Source of the DNA: Talpa occidentalis
Lineage: Eukaryota > Chordata > Mammalia > Eulipotyphla > Talpidae
Reading direction: 5' to 3'
Assembly: GCF_014898055.3 (NCBI RefSeq)
Contig: NW_023601433.1
Span: forward strand, 20,387,641-20,451,640
Length of the DNA stretch: 64,000 bases
A model generated the notes under the pieces. It worked only from the letters and a program-made list of their open reading frames with translations. It ran no database searches and had not been told where the DNA came from. Made by a program: the position numbers and the translations under genes. Positions 1 through 7,863 of the stretch are shown here, piece by piece (the stretch's first letter is position 1; each line of letters opens with the position of its first letter).

Positions 1-31
1 AGCTCTCCGCCCGGCACACCCGCACGCTCCT
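1..31. other. Flank of unknown origin
   Basis: Thirty-one GC-rich bases precede the first TGCTGCACC, which is the LTR start of the B/C/D family. I cannot assign them. They may be host flank or more of a duplicated U3. Confidence 0.3.
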
Positions 32-262
32 TGCTGCACCTCCCCCTGCAGTGACCCTTAGGGCTAATGGCTTGCGCCACGGTCCCTAGGTCCGGCTGGG
101 CAACCAGCGCGCACGGGGAGAACAGCAAAACCCCCTGAAGATATACCTGCTGCACCTCCTCCTGCAGTGACCTCTAGGAATCCCTAGGTCCCGCTGGGCA
201 ACCAGTGGGCAGGAGGAGAACAGCAAAAAACCGCCTGAAGACATAGATAAGACGGAAGCCTG
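32..262 (+). repeat. Tandem duplication in the U3 of the B LTR
   Basis: Two adjacent copies start with TGCTGCACCTCC at 32 and 148, a period of 116 bp. Both contain CTGCAGTGACC, a CTAGGTCC(G/C)GCTGGGCAACCAG block and GAACAGCAAAA. The C LTR has only one copy. U3 repeats of this kind commonly carry enhancers. No function is shown here. Confidence 0.75.
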
Positions 263-589
263 TTGAAAGATAACGACCACCAGGAGCCACTACAGGAATG
301 CTGTCCGCACGGAAACTTATCTCACCTTCTCTAGACCCACAAACTTTATTCTAATACAACTGTCCCTCTAAAATCTTTTCTCTTTCTCTGTTTAAAAGGT
401 CATTGGTTTGCCGATTAAAAAAGAACATATGAAATCTAATAACTAGGCTGATTCAAATGAAACATTACTAAACTCTGTGTATTAATAGAACTGCTAGCTT
501 AATAATTTCTCTGTTATATACTTAGCCTTGTTAGTATTAATCTAAATGATAAAAATATTACATTGTGAAAAGTAAAATTCACCCGTGTT

Positions 590-595
590 AATTAA
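590..595. repeat. Target-site duplication of provirus A, left copy
   Basis: AATTAA lies directly before the TGTCCGGG end of provirus A and recurs at 4752-4757. A 6-bp duplication is typical of betaretroviral integration. Confidence 0.9.
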
Positions 596-935
596 TGTCC
601 GGGCCAGCCGGGCAGATCAACGGGGTACCCGGGGGAGGAAGCAGGGGCTTGGTATGGGACAGGGGTACGCGAGGAGTGGAGACAAAGCCAGGATCATCGC
701 CAGTCTCATTTATTCAGGAATGTGTACAATGTTATATAGGGTTCAGAGGAGGAGGTCTCTCGTTATCTCTAGCAAGGAGAGACCACCAATGCAAACAAGC
801 CACAGTAGCAAGCAGGGGGAAAGGTTCAGTCGTCACAATAGGAAACTTGAAACCTTCCCTGGAGCTAACATTCAGTACCTGCTTCAGGCAAGAACCCGGA
901 TGTTCAGGTCTGGGCCTCAAGTTTGGGACCCGACA
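596..935 (-). repeat. 3' LTR of provirus A
   Basis: This is one of two near-identical 340-bp copies (the other is 4412-4751). On the minus strand it begins TGTCGGG and ends CCGGACA. A TATATAA-type box (complement of 732-738) lies about 20 bp upstream of an AATAAA signal (complement of 709-714), so promoter and poly(A) signal are both present. Confidence 0.93.
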
Positions 936-953
936 TATCCTCCTTTTCTATTA
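936..953 (-). promoter_or_regulatory. Polypurine tract of provirus A
   Basis: On the minus strand the bases directly before the 3' LTR read AATAGAAAAGGAGGATA. This is a purine-rich run in the position of the plus-strand DNA primer. Confidence 0.7.
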
Positions 954-984
954 TTTCTAATGAGAGAGCGAAAAGACAAAAACC

Positions 985-1112
985 CCTCGGGGACTGCGCC
1001 TGTCTTAGGTCGTCAGGAGTCACAGACGTGTGGCGATTTAGCACCTCAAGCCATTTTGAGTCTGCCCCCGATCTTACCCATCATTGGCTGACCAGTCCAT
1101 CGCACAGGGGAA
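985..1112 (-). promoter_or_regulatory. CTE-like RNA export element of provirus A
   Basis: It lies between env and the polypurine tract, which is the position of the constitutive transport element in simian type D retroviruses. On the minus strand it contains CAGCCAATGATGGGTAAGAT (complement of about 1071-1090) and ACCTAAGACAGGCGCAG (about 994-1010), followed by a CCCCGAGG block. These resemble the two strands of the NXF1-binding loop of the known CTE. Only one such pair is evident, so it may be a half-size element. A homologous stretch lies in both LTRs of provirus E. The assignment is by recalled motif similarity, without a structure prediction. Confidence 0.72.
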
Positions 1113-1127
1113 GGGAGTCTTATTTCT

Positions 1128-2891
1128 TCAGAATGAGCATAAGTCTGAGTAAGAGCCTCCCTTATCTCGCATCTCCAACTTATGGTAATGTACCTGAATG
1201 GGTTTTGCCTGAAGGGCCTGAATTTGTTGTCTTACAAAAGAGATTATTCTGTTAAAAATGTAAGGACCCACGACAACCAATATCAAAAGGGTTAATAGGG
1301 GACCCATGAGGGGAAGAAGGTAAGGTAAGAGTCCATTGAGACCAGTCCAGAGTGGATTTTCAGCTAGTTCCTGGCGTCTTCTTTCCAGGTCATCTTGTAA
1401 CTGTCGGATTTTATTGCGGACAATTCCTGATTTGTTGGCGTAGAAACAGCATTTCTCCTGCAGGACCAAGCAAATACCCCCCTTTTCCGCAGTTAGCAAA
1501 TCAAGGCCCCGTCGATTTTGAAGGACTACCTCAGCTAAGGAGTCAACCTGATCCTGAAGATCCTGAATAGTACTAGAAAGAGCATGAACATCATTAATAA
1601 GTTGTTGAGACAGTTTAGTATATTGTGAGAGAGATATGCCTAATCCAGCTGTCCCTGAGGCCACAGCGGCAGTTATACCCAGGCCTGCAAATAAGGGAAT
1701 CAGGTGTACTGCTCTCTTACTTCTACTGAAAAAATGGTCAACCGTTGGAATGGGCATGGGCTCACTTCCAGGAACCACGTTTATGTCAGGTAGAAGGAAC
1801 CCCAATACACATTGACCAGTCCAATTAGTCGGCAATGCGGTATACGCCCAGTTATTTCCACAAATGAAAACAGTGTCCACGGGAGGACAAAGAGGAGAAT
1901 TCACCTGAGAGGTGACATTGGTAAAAGTGGAGCAATTTGAAAAAGCTAGTGCGCCCAAGTCAAGAGAGGTATTAAGATCGGAAGTGAAACAATGCGCCTC
2001 AAAAAACGGGATAGGCTGAACCAAGATGGGAACCGAGAAAGAACAATTATGGTAGGGCGCAAGTGAGGAATTGGTTGTTGGAAAGGCTAAAGGCACAGGG
2101 AAACCCATTTGTAAACATAGCCAACAATTATTGGCCAGTGAGGAATTTGTTAAATTAAGTAAATTGAACGAAGAGTTGAGGATATTAAAAGTATTGTAGT
2201 CAATGCCCAACTTTTGTCTTTCAGCAGGAAGGGCAAGTGGATGATAGCTAAGCGCAGGGGGAAGGCGTGGTGCAAGCTGTTTTAAGACTGTACTGACAAA
2301 GTGATCTCTGGCTTTGTCTTGAGGACCTCCTCCATCGGTGACATGTACTGGGGCAGTAGTTGCCCAACACACTGTGTCACCGACCTTTTTGTTAGCACCA
2401 CAGGTGGTCAGCAAGGTAGAGGCCAGTGGCTGATTTGCAGGGGACTTCCTGATAAGAACAGCAGTATAATAAGTCTTATTATTATTGGCCATGCATTCAG
2501 AAAAGGTCTTGTAATGTTAGGGGGAAAAGGATGTCCCAAAGCTAATTTCATATAGGCTTTGTGGACTCCACCCCCACCCCAGGGTTGCTCTATAACAGTA
2601 ACACGAGGAGTGTACTGACTCAGCAAAGGAAGTGCAGGTACACTGCCGTCCATGTGAGGGGCCACCTATAGCTGTCCGGAGGCATTTATAGCGGGACTTA
2701 CGGCTGGAGCCTGCAACAGTGACCAAATATGCGATGTGGCCAGGGCAAGTAATGTAAGAGACATACCCATTAGGAGCGGTAGAGAAATAGCCCCACCTGT
2801 ACTCACAAGGTTTACCATGAAGATGTTGAGTCAAAGGCACAATCTTGCCTGGATCCTTGAAGCCGGCAAAGGCCGAAGAGAAAAGTAACAT
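1128..2891 (-). pseudogene. env: Type D-like retroviral Env, one premature stop (provirus A)
   Basis: Two ORFs in the same frame (2891-2517 and 2492-1128) are separated by one TAA at 2517-2519; together they span about 587 codons, close to type D Env length. The upstream part holds a cysteine-rich SU start. The downstream part has a CWLC motif near its residue 123, many N-glycosylation sites, a furin-type RSKR near 257-260 followed by a hydrophobic fusion peptide, the conserved LQNRRGLDLL segment, a CX6CC motif (CLVLQEKCC), a membrane anchor and a tail with YHKL. The CX6CC and CXXC pair marks a gamma/type D Env, unlike the Env of B-E. The stop would prevent a full-length product unless read through. 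Confidence 0.88.
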
Positions 2892-3024
2892 CTCAGCATA
2901 GAGGATGAGTCAGGAAGCGGTCACCATGCTGTAACAAATCTGTAACAAATCTGACAAGTCCTTCAGGCAACCATCGGGCCGCATCATGAGTCTGTGAAGA
3001 GACACATACAGATCCCCTTCCCCA
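2892..3024 (-). other. Junction between gag remnant and env in provirus A
   Basis: This short stretch joins truncated gag to env. No dUTPase, protease, RT or integrase motif is found, so the deletion that removed pro-pol lies here. It contains a direct repeat of TAACAAATCTG (about 2933-2953). It may retain the end of pol and the env splice acceptor, but I cannot define them. Confidence 0.5.
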
Positions 3025-4259
3025 GATCAGAACTGGGTTAGGGCTGTACAGAGATCCTGAAATTTAGTCCTCCAAAGTAAATGATCTCCGCCATCAAGGA
3101 CAGCCTTTACTAAAGTTTGCCAATCTAGGGGAGTGAGCCACCCTTCAGATAGAATCAAGAATTGTGAGAGTGAAAAGGGCACTAGCACCATACTGGGTAA
3201 TGGCGGTTTTTAATTCCTTTAAATGTTGAAAATTATGTGGCTGGTGATAACGGCGGAGGTGGCCTTGAGCATCTGGAGCTTCAATAACTGGAAAGACAGA
3301 AGCCGCGGAAAAGGGCTTTTTTGGGAGGCGGGAAAGCGGACAAAGCCGCGGGAGCCGGGGGAGGAGTTAAAGTGGCTTCGGCGCTAACCCCGCCCCATAA
3401 TGGCGGCTTTAAGGTGACGTCAGTTTCAAGCCTGCCCCTTAACGGCGGCTTTGAAGTGGCCTCGGCGTCACCCCTCCCCCATAATGGCGGAGCGGGATCT
3501 GAGTTGGATGAAGAAGTTAACTGAATCTGTTGAAGTTGAAGGGAAAGTTTATGATAACGAGCCTGTAGGCGCATGCGCTCCTCAAGGTGGGCGATTTTGG
3601 TTTTTAAGGTCGAGACTAGGGTCAGCGAGTTGTGAGGGCACAGAGGCAACAGCGGCCGTGTAATAAGGAGGAGAGTGGGGATTGTAACGTGCAGCATCCT
3701 CCTCCAGGTTGCTCCAATCTACCTCGCCTGCCTCAGGATCCTCCCCTTTTGCGATAGTGGGGGTAGGTTGCGAAGCAACTTTGATTTCGCTTTTGGAGTT
3801 AAGCAGTGGAAAAACTCCGCCCTCTTCTTCAGATGAGCAAGGAGGGTTTGTAGCTACAAAAGTAAACTTGCTCAAAGAGGGATAAATTCTGTTTTTCTTT
3901 TTTATTTTGGGCCGGTCGGGAGAGGCCCTTTCATTTTTCTCTAAAGGTTCTTTTTGTTCTTCTTTGGATGGATCATCCTCCGCATCACTGTGAAACGGAA
4001 TTAAGTCCTCACAGCGATCATTGGGGGATGGGGCCTCTGCCGTGCTGGGAGAAGCACTTCTAAGCAGTTGTTCTGTTTCCCCCACCCTTTTCCATCTTTT
4101 TTGATTTATTGTGCCCTCTTGAGGGAACCAAGGACACAGGTCTTGAACAAAATCAAAAAAGTGGAGTAGATCCTTTTTTGTGACCCTGACTCCTCGCGTC
4201 CTAAGTGCCACTTTTAATTGCTTCACATATATCTCATGCTGGCTTTTTTCCTGCCCCAT
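3025..4259 (-). pseudogene. gag: N-terminal Gag remnant (provirus A)
   Basis: The start at 4259 gives MGQEKSQ, with Gly2 for myristoylation, and a matrix domain with the betaretroviral CPWFPQEG motif near residue 43. This frame stays open to 3582. Similar-quality sequence continues in another frame (3697-3281), with a charged helical stretch and three 14-residue PPLW/R repeats. It then passes into a capsid start (PVIEAPDAQG, about 3290). A frameshift lies near 3147, and capsid similarity ends near 3025. The rest of capsid and nucleocapsid is absent. Confidence 0.82.
3372..3497 (-). repeat. Three 42-bp tandem repeats in gag of provirus A
   Basis: Three adjacent 42-bp units each end in (ATAA/TTAA)(T/C)GGCGGCTTT or a close variant. 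In the 3697-3281 reading frame they encode 14-residue repeats starting PPLWG, PPLRG and PPLWG. The period is a multiple of three, so the frame is kept. Confidence 0.75.
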
Positions 4260-4391
4260 GATTCAGACGCTGTACCTGAGCTTACCTTATCCACGACGCG
4301 GCAGGGTCCCACGTCGATAAGGCTTCCTCCTGAGCTAGCTAGCTTCCTTTTCGGGCATCTTCTCCCTCTGTAAGTTCTTCCTCGTACCCGG

Positions 4392-4409
4392 GCCCCACTC
4401 TGGGCGCCA
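4392..4409 (-). other. Primer binding site of provirus A (tRNA-Lys type)
   Basis: On the minus strand TGGCGCCCAGAGTGGGGC lies two bases after the 5' LTR. It differs at two positions from the tRNA-Lys1,2 primer site, which provirus D carries unchanged. Confidence 0.85.
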
Positions 4410-4411
4410 AA

Positions 4412-4751
4412 TGTCCGGGCCAGCCGGGCAGATCAACGGGGTACCCGGGGGAGGAAGCAGGGGCTTGGTATGGGACAGGGGTACGCGAGGAGTGGAGACA
4501 AAGCCAGGATCATCGCCAGTCTCATTTATTCAGGAATGTGTACAATGTTATATAGGGTTCAGAGGAGGAGGTCTCTCGTTATCTCTAGCAAGGAGAGACC
4601 ACCAATGCAAACAAGCCACAGTAGCAAGCAGGGGGAAAGGTTCAGTCGTCACAATAGGAAACTTGAAACCTTCCCTGAAGCTAACATTCAGTACCTGCTT
4701 CAGGCAAGAACCCGGATGTTCAGGTCTGGGCCTCAAGTTTGGGCCCCGACA
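4412..4751 (-). repeat. 5' LTR of provirus A
   Basis: This is the second 340-bp LTR, with TG...CA ends and the same TATA box (complement of about 4548-4554) and AATAAA (complement of 4525-4530) as the 3' copy. It sits upstream of the PBS and would drive transcription leftward. Confidence 0.93.
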
Positions 4752-5098
4752 AATTAATAGTAATAGTGAGTAGTTAAAACAAAAAGTAATCATATAAAAC
4801 AAAAAGAAAAATTAATAGCCTATCTACTTAGGAATGCGCCTGGGTCCAGATGTAAATCACTGCCCTGTCAATGATAAGCTAAACCTATAAGCAAGCTGAT
4901 TTCTTCACTGTTGTTCGCCATTCCTATGCTTTTAGAAAACATATATATACTGGTCACCAACTCAAATAAAATTACACTCAGATTTTCACTCTTGAAGTGT
5001 GTCTGTTTGTCATTTCTTTAACCGAATCCCTGACCACCCTGCGCAGTCTCTCAACCCTGAAACGGCCTCATCGTTCACTGCTGTGCTGGTCCACGGCA
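4752..5098 (+). repeat. 5' LTR of provirus B, right part
   Basis: It continues the LTR interrupted at 595, starting with the second AATTAA copy (4752-4757). It contains a TATATATA box near 4940 and AATAAA near 4966, and ends CCACGGCA. It aligns with 57640-57981 of provirus D. Confidence 0.88.
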
Positions 5099-5100
5099 GG

Positions 5101-5120
5101 TGGCGCCCATACGTGGGGGC
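5101..5120 (+). other. Primer binding site of provirus B (tRNA-Lys type)
   Basis: TGGCGCCCATACGTGGGGGC follows two bases after the LTR. It is the Lys1,2-type site with small changes and extra bases. The matching place in D is the unaltered TGGCGCCCAACGTGGGGC. Confidence 0.85.
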
Positions 5121-5607
5121 CCAAATTCAAATATTGCTGAGTTTTTCCACCCAAAGGAGAGGTGAGTAACGAAGAGATTGCGTTTGGGTAAGCTATCTCC
5201 CTTCTTTTGTGTGAGTGTGAATGTGATTCCCTTAAAAATACCCTCTTTTAAAAGTCAGGGATAGGATCCTCACTGAAGCGTCCGGAGCTTGCTGGTAAAG
5301 GGTGATCAGTTTGAAATAATGAGAAGTTTTTCTAAGAGTGAATGCTCGTGGTGCTGTGTGTGTGTGAGAGTGTATGAATACGGCTCCACGGCCTCGTAGC
5401 TACGGAGTCTGAGTGGGCTGCACCCGCGATTCCCGTGGAGGAACATCATATGGCATAACGGTCATCTGCTCTTCGGAGTAGCCTGGTCCGGGACTTATAC
5501 AGACAGACCTTAGCTAAGACGCCTCCGCAAGTTCCTGCGAGGGACATGGGCCGGACAGCACAGTTGAAAGAAATCTCTGCTTGAGTGAACGAAAGCACCA
5601 CGAGACT
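5121..5607 (+). other. gag leader of provirus B with major splice donor
   Basis: This is the untranslated leader between PBS and gag. GAGAGGTGAGTAAC at about 5157-5170 is a good splice donor (AG|GTGAGT, cut after 5161), expected for spliced env RNA. The same site in D and C reads AG|GTAAGT. The packaging signal should lie here but cannot be pinpointed by eye. Confidence 0.7.
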
Positions 5608-7248
5608 ATGGGTCAACAGCAGACCAAAAATAGAGATCTTTTTCTATCTATATTAAAAAATATGATTGAAACACGAGGTATTAAAGTAAATAAAAAAGCT
5701 CTACTGCAACTTTATGAATTCATATTACAGGTATGCCCGTGGTTTCCAGAAGAAGGCAGTCTGTCACTGGAAACTTGGAAGAAAGTAGAAAAAGAAGTGA
5801 GAGAGTGTTATGGCCTTAATGGACCATCTCAGATTCTGAAACAGGCTTTGTCTTTGTGGGTACAAATTAAAGATTTGCTGGTTGATGCCACTGAGGCAGA
5901 ATTGTGGGAAGGCCAACAGGATGAAGTTCAGGATAATCCTAAAAACAATAATGATCTAAACACGTCATTATTCGCTCAAGCCTCTGCTCCCGTATTGAAG
6001 GAATCCCTTTCCCAGTCAGAGGATGAGTTTAATGATCATGAATATACTGAAATGATAGATAAATTGACTTTCAGAAATGAAAAACCGTCCCACCCAACCG
6101 CTAACCTTTTTCCAGTTGTTACCAAACCTAAAATTGTATTAGATAATAATCCTAATCATATCAAGGCCCATTGAGGGCCGCTGGGTGGCATTCTAGGATC
6201 AGCAATGGAGGCCAGTAAGACGGGAGATTTTTCATTTGCCATTCCCGTGGCCGGACCTCCGACTTTGACTCGTGCTGACGACGATGGCCCTGCATGGGAG
6301 GCCATCCCTATAAAAACCCTAAAAGAATTATAGTTAGCTGTTCAGACAACAGGTCATAACTCCCCTTATACTTATCAAATTATTGACATGCTATCGGCCA
6401 CTTGGATGACCCCTTATGATTGGCATAATCTTGCCAAGGCTGTACTTCCCTCGGGAATGTATGTATTATTTCGCATGGAATATGAGGACCAAGTACATGC
6501 CTTCCTTAAGAAACACGATGATGAGGTCAAGGCTGAGAAAATTTCCCTTTCTATGTTCATGGGAACAGACAAATATGCTGAGGTACGCAGACAAGCTGCC
6601 CTTCCAAAAGATGTCCTAGTTGAAATTAATAAACTAGCAGTTGCCTCATGGAAAAATCTTCCTTCACCTGAGCATAAACCCACTAATCTCACTGATATAC
6701 ACCAACGCCAGGATGAAATGTACCAGGATTTTGTGGCTAGATTAGAAACTGCTCTGGATAAGGTTCTTCCATACTCCGGAGCACGAGATTTGTTGTTTAA
6801 ACAACTTGCATGGGAAAATGCTAATTCCCTTTGTAAAGAATTAATTAGACCCATAAGAAAAACTGGTACGCTTCAAGATTACGTTAAAGTTTGCTTAGAT
6901 GCTTCCCCAGCGGTTGTTCAAGGCATTGCATATGCTGCAGCAATGAAAGGACAACCTTTCACCGCCTTTGTTCAGTCAATGCCTCATGGACGGCGTATCC
7001 ATCAGGTTACTTGCTTCAACAGCAGCCAGCCAGGCCACACCTCCAAAAATTGCCTAAACAAGGCCCAGGTAATTGCTGACCTTAAACGTCCTAATACCCC
7101 AGGTCCATACCCTCGTTGCAAAAAAGGCAATCATTGGGCCACTGAATGTCATTCTAAATGGCATAAAGATGGTCATAAATTAAATCCTACTCCTAATCAG
7201 TCAGTTGACTCAAAAAACTTCCAGAGGGGCAAGCCCTCAGCCCCGTAA
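5608..7248 (+). pseudogene. gag: Gag of provirus B, interrupted
   Basis: ATG 5608 gives MGQQQTKN, a myristoylation-type start. The upstream in-frame ATG at 5581 is less likely because MGQ is conserved in A, C and D. Matrix has CPWFPEEG. A TGA at 6172 and a TAG near 6331 interrupt the region before capsid. The 286-residue frame 6388-7248 holds most of capsid, including the major homology region (QRQDEMYQDFVARLETAL), and nucleocapsid. Both zinc knuckles have lost a cysteine: CFNSSQPGHTSKNC lacks the second and YPRCKKGNHWATEC the first. Several independent lesions make it a pseudogene. Confidence 0.9.
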
Positions 7249-7259
7249 AAGAAGGAGGG
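7212..7259 (+). promoter_or_regulatory. gag-pro -1 frameshift signal (slippery site plus pseudoknot)
   Basis: The slippery heptamer AAAAAAC (7212-7218) is in phase as A AAA AAC in the gag frame. Seven bases later GGGGC (7226-7230) can pair with GCCCC (7240-7244). CCCTC in the loop (7234-7238) can pair with GAGGG (7255-7259), which makes an H-type pseudoknot. The -1 frame leads into the dUTPase reading frame. This is the known MMTV-type arrangement. It is also visible in C, D and, in part, E. Confidence 0.85.
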
Positions 7260-7633
7260 TCTCATCAACAATCCCCTCAGCCCAATTCCCCTCCCCGAGT
7301 GTCAGTTCATGACCTCCCCCAGGGCAACCCGGGCAGTGCTGGTTTAGAACTAGCTACCATCAAGGATGTTTTATTATCTTCCACAGATGGTGAGCAATTA
7401 GTTGAAACCTATTTAAAGGGACCGCTGCCTACTGGCTTGGTCGGACTAATAATTGGTTGGAATTCAAATTACAAAAAGAATTTTGAGGTTTTACCTGGTA
7501 TTGTTGATGCGGATTTTACAGGACGAGTCAAAGTTATGATCCGTCTGTTAAAGGAAACTATTCAAATTCACAAAGATCAAAGAATAGCTCAAATTCTACT
7601 TTTAAATTATGTTAAACTTCCAAACCCAATTTT
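7249..7633 (+). pseudogene. pro: dUTPase domain of Pro, cut by L1 (provirus B)
   Basis: In the -1 frame relative to gag lie dUTPase motifs: GSAGLELA (about 7330), GIVDADFTG (about 7497) and KDQRIAQILLL (about 7577). Betaretroviruses encode this trimeric dUTP pyrophosphatase in front of the protease. The reading frame ends where the L1 inserted; the remainder resumes at 10012. Confidence 0.88.
7618..7633. repeat. Target-site duplication of the L1, left copy
   Basis: TTCCAAACCCAATTTT is repeated at 10012-10027. C and D have the uninterrupted version of this site. Confidence 0.88.
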
Positions 7634-7863
7634 TTTTTTTTTTTTTTTTTTTAGAAAAACTGTAAGAGGCTTTATTTTTTTTTTTTTTTAAATATTAAAT
7701 TTTATTTTTATATTCCCCCATACAATTGCAAACGCCCCATTCTGATCCCAATCCTTCCCCTCCCGCCCCCCACCCCCCAAAAAGTGTCTCTGGTTCATAG
7801 TTTTTTGTTGATTTTGATTTTCACTTTCTTATATTCATTTTCCTGGTCCCTTATTTAAGTTTT
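7634..7863 (-). other. L1 3' UTR with two A-tracts and a possible short 3' transduction
   Basis: After the ORF2 stop comes a G-rich stretch (complement of about 7757-7785) typical of L1 3' UTRs and capable of forming a G-quadruplex. The UTR reaches an A-tract (complement of 7675-7689) containing AATAAA (7671-7676). About 20 non-L1-like bases follow, then the terminal A-tract. This suggests the RNA used a downstream poly(A) site and carried a short piece of its source flank. Confidence 0.65.

Larger units (their letters stand above)
32..595 (+). repeat. 5' LTR of provirus B, left part (U3)
   Basis: It begins TGCTGCACC, the sequence that follows the polypurine tract of provirus C, and aligns with the C and D LTRs from about 335 onward. 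Provirus A interrupts it at 595/4752. The complete LTR would be about 910 bp, against 808 bp in C. The excess is explained by a duplication at its start. Confidence 0.85.
596..4751 (-). mobile_element. Provirus A, small gag-env ERV with type D-like Env
   Basis: This 4156-bp element is bounded by two 340-bp LTRs and a 6-bp AATTAA duplication, on the minus strand. From 5' to 3' it has LTR, Lys-type PBS, the N-terminal part of gag, env, a CTE-like element, a polypurine tract and LTR. The rest of gag and all of pro and pol are missing. The LTRs differ at only about two positions (for example CCTGGAGC/CCTGAAGC), so insertion was recent. The betaretroviral Gag with a gamma-like type D Env is the arrangement of simian type D viruses. 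It is non-autonomous. Confidence 0.93.

Noticed and set aside
585..1091. ORF of 168 codons across the left LTR of provirus A
   Set aside because: It lies antisense to the element across LTR and CTE-like sequence, and the LTR part recurs in the other LTR. No protein motif is present.
1128..2891. Domesticated syncytin-like env gene
   Set aside because: A stop separates the SU start from the rest, the provirus looks young, and there is no evidence of selection. Recency explains the open frame.
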